From NCBI RefSeq assembly GCF_014850975.1, contig NZ_JACXST010000001.1:496001-560000 (forward strand): a DNA stretch of 64,000 bases. The letters are read 5' to 3'. Made by a program: the position numbers and the translations under genes. Source of the stretch: Methylomonas fluvii (lineage in GTDB: Bacteria > Pseudomonadota > Gammaproteobacteria > Methylococcales > Methylomonadaceae). Within the stretch, counting starts at the first letter, position 1; each line of letters opens with the position of its first letter. Of this stretch, positions 9,209 to 17,010 are shown one piece after another. The notes beneath the pieces were generated by a model. It did not search any database. It saw only the letters and a program-made list of their open reading frames with translations, and was not told the origin of the DNA.

Positions 9209-10555
9209 TCAGGCCGACAATAAAAACGGCGCGCTCAATGGCCGCGCCAAAATCCGACATGGCGGTCTCCAAAAATGAGGCAAAAAAATCCTCAACTGCC
9301 TGAGGATCATACGGATATTGTGGCCAGCACCGCATAAGATGGCATGCATGGCATCGCCCAGTTCGCCTTTCAGGTAATTGCGGCCCAGCAATCCGTCGTT
9401 TTTGAGGTGCCCGATGACGGGTTCGATGGCATTGCGGCGTTTGAGGGCGCGTTTGAGTCGCCGGGTGTTTATTCCTCTCTTTTGCCGGGCTTTGTAAATG
9501 GTCACGTTCGGGACCTCGACACCACGGTATCCTAAATCCACAAAAGCTTCTTTTGCGCGTGTACCGCTTAGAATCTCCGCCTGTTCCAGACACGATTCCA
9601 GGGTGTGTCCATCGTAGGGATTACCGGAAAAGCTGCGGGCGCCGAGCACAAAATTACTTTTGTTGGTGACGGTGATGCCCACTTTGACGCCGAATTCATA
9701 CTTCTTGTGGACTTTGCCTTTGGAAATGCATTCGACTTCCGTGGCGTGGAAACTGTACAGCTTGTTTTTATCCTGGGGTTGTTGGTTCAAAATCCGTTGG
9801 GTTTTCTCTAGCGTCTCTTTAAAAGCCAATTTGACTGCATCGGATTGATCCGTCAATTGGCGCTCGATATCTCGGTAAACCCGACCCACCAAAGTTTTGA
9901 GCTGTTTGAGCATTTTGCGTTTGCGCTTCATTTGCTTGGCATGACTGTACCGGTTCGCCATCATCAGCAAATAGGGGGCTTTGCGGTTGTAGTTCTGCCG
10001 TAGTGTAATCTCATGCTGCTCAGCCAGACGTACCATGTGCTGGCGACAGCGTTCATACAATTTTCCATCGGTCGGATACGTGATGGCTTTCTCTTGCACC
10101 GTGCTATCAACCGTCACCGATTCAAAATCCTGTTTCTTCACGGTCTTGCTGGCTACGCCAGCCTGGATCGTCACCGATAACATCCACTCGCAACCTTCTT
10201 CTCCGATCCGTTTTCGCCAATAGGTCAGTGACGTGGGGTGGCAAGGTATCTGGTGTTGGAAATACTCTTCGCCACAAAAATATTGCCAATAGGGATTTTC
10301 AAGCCACTGTGCCACGACCGCTTCGTCCGAGCGTGCAAACGCATGTTTGAGGTAATGAAGCCCGGCAATAAGACGCGTTGGCAACGCCGGAGCGCCTTGG
10401 TTCTCGGTAAAAAATTCACCGAACGCATCATCCAGTACTTTCCAATCGATCAAATTTGCCAGTTGGTAAAGCTCATGCTTCGGATTCAACAGGTCGGCCA
10501 GTGGTGTGTTGAATAGATCGATTTGGCCGCTACTTTCTTGGGATTTTGGCTTCAT
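9209..10555 (-). CDS. IS5-type DDE transposase, copy A
   Basis: The 448-residue transposase has an N-terminal DUF772-like region (LPTRLIAGLHYLKHAFARSD, then NPYWQYFCGEEYFQ). The DDE catalytic core includes VTVDSTVQEKAITYP (first Asp), VDLGYRG (second Asp) and a final AIEPVIGHLKNDG (Glu). It cuts and rejoins the ends of its own element. No Shine-Dalgarno sequence precedes ATG 10555; instead a 13-bp inverted repeat lies just upstream in the leader. A 143-codon frame overlapping the 3' end is a shadow. Confidence 0.92.
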   Translation of the reverse strand: MKPKSQESSGQIDLFNTPLADLLNPKHELYQLANLIDWKVLDDAFGEFFTENQGAPALPTRLIAGLHYLKHAFARSDEAVVAQWLENPYWQYFCGEEYFQHQIPCHPTSLTYWRKRIGEEGCEWMLSVTIQAGVASKTVKKQDFESVTVDSTVQEKAITYPTDGKLYERCRQHMVRLAEQHEITLRQNYNRKAPYLLMMANRYSHAKQMKRKRKMLKQLKTLVGRVYRDIERQLTDQSDAVKLAFKETLEKTQRILNQQPQDKNKLYSFHATEVECISKGKVHKKYEFGVKVGITVTNKSNFVLGARSFSGNPYDGHTLESCLEQAEILSGTRAKEAFVDLGYRGVEVPNVTIYKARQKRGINTRRLKRALKRRNAIEPVIGHLKNDGLLGRNYLKGELGDAMHAILCGAGHNIRMILRQLRIFLPHFWRPPCRILARPLSAPFLLSA

Positions 10556-10568
10556 TTTCGATAAAAAT

Positions 10569-10607
10569 TTGCAAGAAATTAATATCTATTTTACTAATTT
10601 CTTGCAA
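10569..10607 (-). promoter_or_regulatory. Perfect inverted repeat in transposase leader, copy A
   Basis: TTGCAAGAAATTA (10569-10581) and TAATTTCTTGCAA (10595-10607) are perfect 13-bp arms with a 13-base loop. They end 13 bases before the transposase ATG on the minus strand. A leader hairpin of this kind could limit translation from transcripts entering from outside, or bind a regulator. The same hairpin is at 37533-37571 in copy B. Confidence 0.5.
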
Positions 10608-10685
10608 TTATTGCCCGTCTTTTTCTTCAATTATTTATTGTGTTTCAATGCTTTAGCCGTGAATTTGTGGCTTTTCAGGGGCGAC

Positions 10686-11130
10686 TACATAGTTGCCGAA
10701 TACGCGAACCAGCAGCACCGGTCCGCAGAGAAAAAGCGTAGGCTATTTTTCTAAAAAGGAGTGATTTTATATGTTAGAGATGGGCGTTTTTTTTGGTAAG
10801 GTGCGTAGCCTGGATGAAGCGAAGCGGAATCCGGGATTGCGGCTCAAATTTCCATGGATTACGCTACTCCTGTCTGATCGGCTACCCTCAGAGGGGAAAG
10901 CATAAAGCGGCCATAAGCACCGGACGAATTCAAGAGAGCTAATCGCAAAGGCCTACAAAGGCAAGCGTAGGGTGTGGTGAGTTTACGAACCGCACCATTC
11001 GCGAACGATGCGCTTCACACTGTTCAGCACATCCTACGGTCTCGGTATCATTCAAGCATTGAGTTAAGTCTAGGGTACGCCTAGCGTAATCATGTTGATA
11101 AACGCCAGAAGGTACGCGACGCGTACCCTT
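10686..11130. repeat. Gene-free stretch with three dispersed palindromic repeats
   Basis: No gene is supported between the IS5-type and IS110-type elements. Three repeat types follow each other. One at 10805-10884 begins GTAGCCTGGATGAAGCGAAG, a motif seen in many proteobacterial intergenic repeats. One at 10966-11038 begins CGTAGGGTGTGG and ends ATCCTACG; a second copy lies at the ISAs1 element near 49257-49327. One at 11072-11129 is flanked by AGGGTACGC and GCGTACCCT. These are the kinds of REP-like sequence that IS110 elements often target. Confidence 0.6.
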
Positions 11131-11159
11131 GTATCTTACTTCTCGCCATGGTTAGCTAC

Positions 11160-11330
11160 CTTGGCACTGAGACAGAAAGAGCTTGTGCGTACCCTTAAGG
11201 TTCGACCTTGGCATGTAGATTAAGCCTTCTGTCTCACTTCTGACGCCAACGAAGACACTGAACGGTAGCCAAGGGCAATGACCCTGCATGCACAAGGCAA
11301 GTGGGCTCAGTTGGTTTATTTTGTTTCTTC
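11160..11330 (+). ncRNA. Candidate IS110 bridge RNA
   Basis: The leader upstream of the recombinase folds into a long stem: TGAGACAGAA plus GCTT (11168-11184) pairs with AAGCCTTCTGTCTCA (11222-11236). Inside is a short hairpin AAGGTTCGACCTT (11197-11209), and the loop strand holds GCGTACCCTT (11187-11196), identical to 11121-11130 at the presumed insertion site. A second structured part follows (GGGCAATGACCC near 11272 and ACTGA/TCAGT arms). Bridge RNAs of IS110 elements have this two-loop plan, with guides matching target and donor. Assignment is inference from structure and position. Confidence 0.5.
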
Positions 11331-11345
11331 ACACTGAGTTGCCTT

Positions 11346-12332
11346 ATGTTTTTTATCGGTATCGATGTCTCTAAAGCCAAGCTCGACTGTAGTCTGTTGC
11401 TGGACACCTGCATCAATAAACGTCGCGCCAAATCCGTTGCCAATTCCAAAACGGGCTTCGACGATCTGCTGACTTGGTGCGCCAAACAACGCGTGTGTCC
11501 ACAAGAATTGCATGCCATTCTCGAAGGCACGGGCGTTTACCACGAGCAGGCCGCCTTAGCCTTAGCGGATGCAGGGGTAACGGTGTCTATCGTGAACCCG
11601 GCACAGGTCAAGGATTTTGGCCGCAGCCTGGGTGTGCGCACCAAAACCGACGGCGTTGATAGCCTGGTGTTGGCCCGTTACGGCGCGTTGTTGAATCCCA
11701 AGCCTTGGACACCTCCAACCCCAGAAGCTCGCACGTTGCAAGCCCTGCTATCCCGCCGCGAAGCGATTGCCCAGGATTTGCAACGTGAGCGCAACCGCCT
11801 CGAAAAAGCCCAGGCCACCGATACCCCGGCACTGATTCACCAGTCCTTGCTCGACTCTATTACCTTCCTGGAAGCACAACTCGCTAAACTCCAGATCGAC
11901 ATCGACGACCATATCGATCAGTACCCTGAACTGAAAGCGGACCGGATGCTGTTAATCAGTATTCCCGGCGTCGGTCCCCAGGTTAGCAATCACTTGTTAG
12001 CGGTCATGCACAATCATCGCTTTCAATCCGCCGAACAACTGGCCGCTTACCTGGGGTTGGTGCCCGTGGAGCGACAGTCCGGTTCGTCGATTCAAGGGCG
12101 ACCCAGACTATCCAAAGCCGGGCCGGCCCGTATGCGGGCCATCCTCTATATGGCTGCCGTAGTCGGCGTTCAATACAATCCGCACCTCAAAGCACTCTAT
12201 TTGCGCTTGCAAGCACGCGGTAAATCAAAAATGTCGGCTCTCGGTGGCGCCATGCGCAAACTCGTGCATTTGTGCTTTGGCGTCTTGAAAACTCGTGAGC
12301 CTTACCGGGTCGATTACGCTCTCCACAGTTGA
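11346..12332 (+). CDS. IS110-family transposase (DEDD recombinase)
   Basis: From ATG 11346 the 328-residue protein starts with the DEDD signature FFIGIDVSKAKLDCSLL. It continues with EGTGVYHEQAALALADAG, NPAQVKDFGRSLG and RTKTDGVDSLVLARY of the RuvC-like N-terminal domain. A coiled-coil linker is followed by the C-terminal Transposase_20 domain (ISIPGVGPQVSNHLL, AAYLGLVPVERQSGSS, with the serine nucleophile region). An upstream in-frame start at 11301 would add 15 hydrophobic residues not expected in the family. It inserts the element with guidance from its own RNA, according to recent work on this family. Confidence 0.92.
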   Translation: MFFIGIDVSKAKLDCSLLLDTCINKRRAKSVANSKTGFDDLLTWCAKQRVCPQELHAILEGTGVYHEQAALALADAGVTVSIVNPAQVKDFGRSLGVRTKTDGVDSLVLARYGALLNPKPWTPPTPEARTLQALLSRREAIAQDLQRERNRLEKAQATDTPALIHQSLLDSITFLEAQLAKLQIDIDDHIDQYPELKADRMLLISIPGVGPQVSNHLLAVMHNHRFQSAEQLAAYLGLVPVERQSGSSIQGRPRLSKAGPARMRAILYMAAVVGVQYNPHLKALYLRLQARGKSKMSALGGAMRKLVHLCFGVLKTREPYRVDYALHS

Positions 12333-12445
12333 CTTTTAAGACGGTATCTACCGGGCTGCCTATCGGGCGGATTTCTGAATGACCGTGATGCCGGAACTTA
12401 ATCGATTAACGCGGCATTTAGAGGCTTATCCGTTGAAATGATTTG

Positions 12446-13948
12446 TTAAAGACTGCATGAACTCTCTTCAATCCGAACGTTATGTATTTTCTCAATTAGC
12501 AGATCTGTAAACTGGTTAAGTTGACTGTCGCGATCTTGGCTGGGATCAAAAGTGAACCCACCAGTGCCGTTTGTTAGATCAAACATTCCTGGCGGGCAGT
12601 CGGAAAACCACAGAGGAATTACGCAGTTTTCTCCAAATCTTTCTTTGAAATTGTCAGCTTCGAATTTACACCAAACTCTCGATGGATAGTTCTTGCTGAG
12701 TATAGCGACGATAAATCTCGATTCCGACCTGTATATAGGTGCAAGATACTCCTCTACGTTTTGAGAAAGAATTCTTGCTTGTTCATTATTGTCATAAAAT
12801 ACAGATATTTCATTATCAGACAATTTTTGTTGAATGTAGTCGGCAATATTTCGCTCTAATCCAGTAAAAGATAGTGCGTAGTCATACTCTGAAGAAAATT
12901 CAACTGTATGAAAGCCAATTTTTTTAGCAACTTTAGACCATGGTAGATTTTTAATATAGAAAAAGTACTTTGGGTCTTCGATGGAAAGCTCGGTAGTCTC
13001 GTTGTTGTAATATATAACCTCAGAGTAACTCTCATTTCCTTCATAATGTTCTTTGAGATGACCTTTAGTCAGAATCTGACCAACGCTATTTCTATGATTT
13101 GGTTGTTCAATAAGAGTTGATTCAATATTTATACTCATGCTCTCAGACTTAGAAAGCCAATATAGAACATGAAGGTATGGAGCCCGACTTCCTTTCTTTA
13201 CTCTCTGACCTTTACAGAAGCGAGTAGTTAACTGTGAAAAACTAGTTGATAAGTCATCAAGGATGAACTCCTTTAATGCCTCAAAGCTTACAGTTGTAGG
13301 GGTGAGAATTTCACATTCTTCCAAAATATTGCTTTTCAAGCAAGCGTGATGAGCAAGCATCTGTGCGAGATGGAAGCTACCCTGCGATCCTAAAATTATT
13401 TCCGATTTAACATTCAGCTCTACCTTTAGACATTGCTCTCCCTTTTCCAAGAGCTCTTCCAGTTTTTCTTCTGAATTTGATTCAAACTTTATTATGTCTA
13501 TTCGGTTTCTTAGATCTGCTGAATACTGGAACAAAGAATGGCCAGTTTTATTGATTCCAACAAGTACTAGCTTTGAATTTTCATTTTCTTCATCAGCAAG
13601 AATTTTTAGTAGATCAGAAAGTTTCTGTTTCAAAGGTTCTTCGAGCTTATGAAAGTCATCAATTATAACTGTTCCAAAATTTTCGTTATCGATTAGCGCC
13701 TCTATGACTGGTTTGTCAAGACGTTTCCTTCCAGATAGAACTCGAATATTGCTATTATCCCCCAGTCGATCAAGGACTTTTAGCACACAAGTTGTTTTTC
13801 CTATACCCGACGGCCCTTCAACTACGAGCCCTCTACCTTTAGAACGTAGCGCAACGAAAAGCCGAGTATATTCTGCTGGTTCAACGAAGGTGAACTCAGG
13901 CACACCTGACAGTTTAAAAACGTCTTCTAGATTCTTCTTTTCTGTCAT
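12446..13948 (-). CDS. AAA ATPase with C-terminal TIR domain, candidate defence protein
   Basis: The 500-residue protein combines a P-loop ATPase and a TIR domain. Walker A GPSGIGKT is at residues 45-52 and Walker B VIIDDFH near 94-100; the ATPase and a helical linker extend to about 350. The TIR domain runs from about 353 (EYDYALSFTGLERNIADYI). Its WCKFEADNF motif places a glutamate near residue 430 at the position used as catalytic residue by NAD-cleaving TIR enzymes. This order suggests an immune-type sensor that activates NAD depletion (inference). The gene is clearly more AT-rich than the housekeeping genes, is preceded by AGGGA, stands alone, and lies between an IS110 element and palindromic repeats, all signs of transfer. 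Confidence 0.8.
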   Translation of the reverse strand: MTEKKNLEDVFKLSGVPEFTFVEPAEYTRLFVALRSKGRGLVVEGPSGIGKTTCVLKVLDRLGDNSNIRVLSGRKRLDKPVIEALIDNENFGTVIIDDFHKLEEPLKQKLSDLLKILADEENENSKLVLVGINKTGHSLFQYSADLRNRIDIIKFESNSEEKLEELLEKGEQCLKVELNVKSEIILGSQGSFHLAQMLAHHACLKSNILEECEILTPTTVSFEALKEFILDDLSTSFSQLTTRFCKGQRVKKGSRAPYLHVLYWLSKSESMSINIESTLIEQPNHRNSVGQILTKGHLKEHYEGNESYSEVIYYNNETTELSIEDPKYFFYIKNLPWSKVAKKIGFHTVEFSSEYDYALSFTGLERNIADYIQQKLSDNEISVFYDNNEQARILSQNVEEYLAPIYRSESRFIVAILSKNYPSRVWCKFEADNFKERFGENCVIPLWFSDCPPGMFDLTNGTGGFTFDPSQDRDSQLNQFTDLLIEKIHNVRIEESSCSL

Positions 13949-14002
13949 CGTGATCCCTAAACTTATGTTTCGATATATTTTAACTAGTTATTATCTAGGA
14001 CC

Positions 14003-14086
14003 GTAGGGTGGATAAGCGCAGCGCCATCCACTTAATTTAAAATTCTTCTACTCTATGGCGGATGACGCTACGCTTATCCACCCTAC
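14003..14086. repeat. 84-bp hairpin-forming dispersed element
   Basis: GTAGGGTGGATAAGCG (14003-14018) and its exact complement CGCTTATCCACCCTAC (14071-14086) form 16-bp perfect arms. The pairing continues imperfectly inward (CAGCGCCATCC against GGATGACGCTA), giving a near-perfect arm of about 28 bases. This is a MITE- or REP-like element located upstream of the AAA-TIR gene. Confidence 0.65.
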
Positions 14087-14232
14087 AACTTTCGTTATTT
14101 GAATATCAAACCGGCGTGCTGGATTAAATACACCAATTTCAGCTTCGGTCCGATCGTAAGCAAACAGCCCTACCATATCGTCAGCCGGTAGCCACTATGA
14201 TTTAATTCCTGTCACTGAACGGCAGCAGCCCG

Positions 14233-14301
14233 CTCCAATTAGCGATAGCGTAATCGGAGGGAGGTTGACTTCGAAATGTGCGATTACGCAAGCTAATCGC
14301 A
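14233..14301. repeat. Two adjacent related palindromes
   Basis: CTCCAATTAGCG..CGTAATCGGAG (14233-14259) and TGCGATTA..TAATCGCA (14279-14301) are short hairpins sharing an ATTAGC/GCGTAAT core, probably two copies of one dispersed family. The rest of the gene-free stretch 13949-14485 shows nothing I can name. Confidence 0.5.
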
Positions 14302-14485
14302 CCTACATTTTGAATGACAACTTATTGGCCTTTCCTTTACCGTTCACCGCAAATTAAATCTTATCTGGCAACAATAAGTCGGGCGGTGACCATGAGATAA
14401 ATCGCCATTCAGCGCAGAAAACCTGTTTCGAAAAAACGCAATGTTTAGCGCAGTTTGCTGGAGCGTTGGGTTAGGCGACTACTCA

Positions 14486-14518
14486 AAACCAATGGTTGGT
14501 CTGACCCCCCATTGGTTT
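14486..14518 (-). terminator. Terminator of the small exported-protein gene
   Basis: AAACCAATGG (14486-14495) and CCATTGGTTT (14509-14518) are perfect 10-bp arms around a 13-base loop, just 3' of the minus-strand gene ending at 14530. Four T follow the stem on that strand. Confidence 0.55.
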
Positions 14519-14529
14519 CTACACACCAA

Positions 14530-14808
14530 TTATTTTTCCTTTTGTAGCTCAGCAGGCACCTTGTTCTCCGCGGGCACTACCACCTCAGTCGGCGTTTGTG
14601 TCTCAGCTGCCTTTTTTGCCTCTCTCTCCGCCGCCTTTTTTGCCAGCGCGGCCTTCTGATCAGCAGCCTGTCTCGCAGCTACCGACCCGGTTTCTGCCGC
14701 AGCCAATAACATTACTGTGTCTGCCTGGGTTGGCACTGGAGTTAACATTACTGATAGCGTGCAAAGGCAAACCGCCAATCTAATTTCTTTTGATTTCATA
14801 CTCAACAT
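14530..14808 (-). CDS. Small exported Ala/Lys-rich protein
   Basis: The 92-residue product has an N-terminal signal peptide (LAVCLCTLSVMLTPVPTQA, cleavage predicted after QA). The mature part of about 60 residues is rich in Ala, Lys and Glu, with a short coiled-coil-like stretch (QKAALAKKAAEREAKKAAE) and a Pro/Val-rich tail. Start at ATG 14808 has GAGG five bases upstream; ATG 14799 is also possible. I do not recognise a family. A hairpin terminator directly after the stop supports it as a real gene. Confidence 0.5.
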   Translation of the reverse strand: MLSMKSKEIRLAVCLCTLSVMLTPVPTQADTVMLLAAAETGSVAARQAADQKAALAKKAAEREAKKAAETQTPTEVVVPAENKVPAELQKEK

Positions 14809-15094
14809 AACGACCTCGCTGTAATAGTTATTTTAGATTTGTGCAACTCGGTAGGCTCCGAGGGTGGATAAGGTAAAGCAAGGGGGATCTAATTACTTTT
14901 ACCCCCATCCTTACTGCAATTTACCAAATTTTGGTGATTTTGATTTGATCATCTTACATAACAATGTAGAACGCCCATCCGTTATCAGGCACTGATCAGC
15001 CCGATCAATCAATTTCCGCGAATGGCTGTCTAGGTCGATCTCGCTATTCCCCGTTGTTACCTAACTCCAAATTCAACGAGTAGATCGCAACCAG
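14809..15094. other. Intergenic stretch without recognised feature
   Basis: Between the small exported-protein gene and the glmS terminator I see no gene, RNA or clear repeat. The region is AT-rich around 14880-14970, which would fit promoter DNA for the minus-strand small gene, but no good hexamer pair stands out. Confidence 0.4.
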
Positions 15095-15133
15095 CAAAAA
15101 AGGGTTTGCCAAGACTTAACCCGACAAACCCTT
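15095..15133 (-). terminator. Rho-independent terminator of glmS
   Basis: AAGGGTTTG (minus strand, 15133-15125) pairs with CAAACCCTT (15108-15100) and runs into a T tract (A tract 15096-15100 on the plus strand). It lies about 50 bases after the glmS stop. Confidence 0.85.
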
Positions 15134-15179
15134 AAACCCAAACCGAACATACTCGGAATCCGTTCCGTCGAATCCCCCG

Positions 15180-17009
15180 CTATTCCACCGTCACCGACTT
15201 GGCTAAATTGCGCGGTTGGTCTACATCGGTGCCTTTCAGCACGGCAACGTGGTAGGACAGCAGTTGCAGCGGGACGGTATAGACGATAGGCGAGATGATG
15301 TTGGCGACGCTGGGCATTTTGACGATTTGCACGTTTTCGTCGCTGCTTTCCGCCAGTTCTTCATCCATGAACACGATCAACTGGCCACCACGGGCACTGA
15401 CTTCCTGGATGTTGGATTTCAATTTTTCCAGCAGGTTATTGTTGGGCGCGACTGTTACCACCGGCATTTCCGCATCGATCAAAGCCAGCGGGCCGTGTTT
15501 CAGCTCTCCGGCTGGGTAGGCTTCGGCGTGAATGTAGGAAATCTCCTTTAGCTTCAAGGCACCTTCCATCGCTATCGGGTAATGGGTGCCGCGCCCCAAG
15601 AACAAAGCATTGTGTTTGTCGGCAAAGCGCTGCGACAGCAGTTCGATAGCGTTATCCAGTTTCAGCACTTTTTCGATGTTGCCGGGCAGACCGAACAATT
15701 CGGAGACAATTTGTTCTTCCGTTTCCTTGGTCAAGGCAAAACGGCGGCCGACGGCGATGATTAACATCAGCAAGGCTACCAGCTGGGTGGTGAAGGCTTT
15801 GGTCGAGGCGACACCGATTTCCGGGCCGGCGCGAGTCATCATCACCAGATCGGACTCACGAACCAGCGAGCTTTCCGGGGCGTTGCAAATCACCAAAGAG
15901 TGTTTAACGCCCAGGCGTTTGGCTTCCAATAAGGCGGCCAAGGTGTCGGCGGTTTCGCCGGATTGGGAGATGGTGACGACCAGGGTATCGGGGGAAATTA
16001 CCGGATTGCGGTATCTAAATTCGCTGGCCACTTCGATATGGCAAGGCACCCGTGCCAATTTTTCGAACCAGTAACGCGCTACCAAACCGGCATGGAAGCT
16101 GGTGCCGCAGGCCAGAATTTGTACCGATTTGATTTGATCGAAGACTTCCGCTGCGTTGTGGCCGAAGGCATTGTCCTGCAGGCGGTTGTCGATGAAGCGG
16201 CCTTCCAGGGTTTCGGAAACCGCCCAGGCTTGCTCGTAAATTTCCTTGAGCATGTAGTGGCGGTATTTGCCTTTGTCGACCGAATCGGCTTTTAGTTGGC
16301 TTTCGACGATAGGGCGCTCGACGCGGCGATTATGTTCGTCGTAAATTACCAGGCTATCGATTTTCAATTCAGCGATGTCGCCGTCTTCCAGGAAAATGAA
16401 GCGCTGGGTAACCGGTAATAGGGCGGCAATGTCGGAGGCGATGAAGTATTCGCCGATACCGACACCGATCACCAGCGGACTGCCTTTACGGCAGGCGATT
16501 AAGGTATCGGGGCAGTCGATGTAGACCACGCCGAGTGCATAGGCGCCTTGCAAAGTGGCGACCGTGGCCTTGACCGCATTTAACAGACTATCGGCGGTTT
16601 GCAGGTCTTCGGCAATTTTATGCACGATGACTTCGGTATCGGTTTCGGAGGTAAATACGAAACCGTTTTGCTGCAAGGCCGTACGCAGGTGGTCGTGGTT
16701 TTCGATAATACCGTTATGCACTACCGCCACTTTATCGCGGCTAACATGCGGGTGGGCATTGCGGGTGCTGGGTTTACCGTGGGTGGCCCAGCGGGTATGG
16801 GCGATACCGATAGTGCCTTCAATAGGATCGGCGGTGATTAATGCTTCCAGTCCTTTGACTTTACCCAGTTCACGTTTGCGGAATATCTCGCCTTGACTCA
16901 CCACGGCCAAACCAGCGGAATCGTAGCCGCGATATTCCAAGCGTTTTAGGCCTTCCAGCAAAATAGGCACAACATTACGCTGTGCAACTCCCGCGACTAT
17001 CCCACACAT
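15180..17009 (-). CDS. glmS: Glutamine-fructose-6-phosphate aminotransferase (isomerizing)
   Basis: GlmS makes glucosamine-6-phosphate from fructose-6-phosphate and glutamine, the first step toward UDP-N-acetylglucosamine. The start is ATG 17009, giving MCGIVAG, because Cys1 after removal of Met is the glutaminase nucleophile; the frame is open 18 codons further upstream, but that would bury the cysteine. The 609-residue protein has the N-terminal amidotransferase domain ([11 protein letters not shown]) and two SIS domains ([45 protein letters not shown]) and ends in the usual SVTVE. It starts one base after the glmU stop, so the two are co-transcribed, and a strong terminator follows. Confidence 0.97.
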   Translation of the reverse strand: MCGIVAGVAQRNVVPILLEGLKRLEYRGYDSAGLAVVSQGEIFRKRELGKVKGLEALITADPIEGTIGIAHTRWATHGKPSTRNAHPHVSRDKVAVVHNGIIENHDHLRTALQQNGFVFTSETDTEVIVHKIAEDLQTADSLLNAVKATVATLQGAYALGVVYIDCPDTLIACRKGSPLVIGVGIGEYFIASDIAALLPVTQRFIFLEDGDIAELKIDSLVIYDEHNRRVERPIVESQLKADSVDKGKYRHYMLKEIYEQAWAVSETLEGRFIDNRLQDNAFGHNAAEVFDQIKSVQILACGTSFHAGLVARYWFEKLARVPCHIEVASEFRYRNPVISPDTLVVTISQSGETADTLAALLEAKRLGVKHSLVICNAPESSLVRESDLVMMTRAGPEIGVASTKAFTTQLVALLMLIIAVGRRFALTKETEEQIVSELFGLPGNIEKVLKLDNAIELLSQRFADKHNALFLGRGTHYPIAMEGALKLKEISYIHAEAYPAGELKHGPLALIDAEMPVVTVAPNNNLLEKLKSNIQEVSARGGQLIVFMDEELAESSDENVQIVKMPSVANIISPIVYTVPLQLLSYHVAVLKGTDVDQPRNLAKSVTVE

Positions 17010-17010
17010 A

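Larger units (their letters stand above)
9169..10685 (-). mobile_element. IS5-type insertion sequence, copy A
   Basis: Comparison with the second copy (36133-37649) fixes the ends of a 1517-bp element. Imperfect terminal inverted repeats are GTCGTCCCTGAAAAAGCC on the left and the complement of GGCTTTTCAGGGGCGAC on the right. The flanks carry a 6-bp duplication TACATA (9163-9168 and 10686-10691), or 7 bp if the shared C is counted with the target. One transposase gene fills the element. The two copies look identical, so transposition was recent. Family placement (IS5-like DDE) rests on the transposase only. Confidence 0.92.
11130..12440 (+). mobile_element. IS110-family insertion sequence (ends approximate)
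   Basis: An IS110-type recombinase gene is preceded by about 215 bases of structured non-coding DNA and followed by about 110 bases before the next gene. IS110 elements lack terminal inverted repeats, so the ends cannot be fixed by eye. The left end is placed next to the palindrome that ends at 11130 because the non-coding region repeats the ten bases GCGTACCCTT found there. The long left non-coding end fits the IS110 rather than the IS1111 subgroup. Confidence 0.65.
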
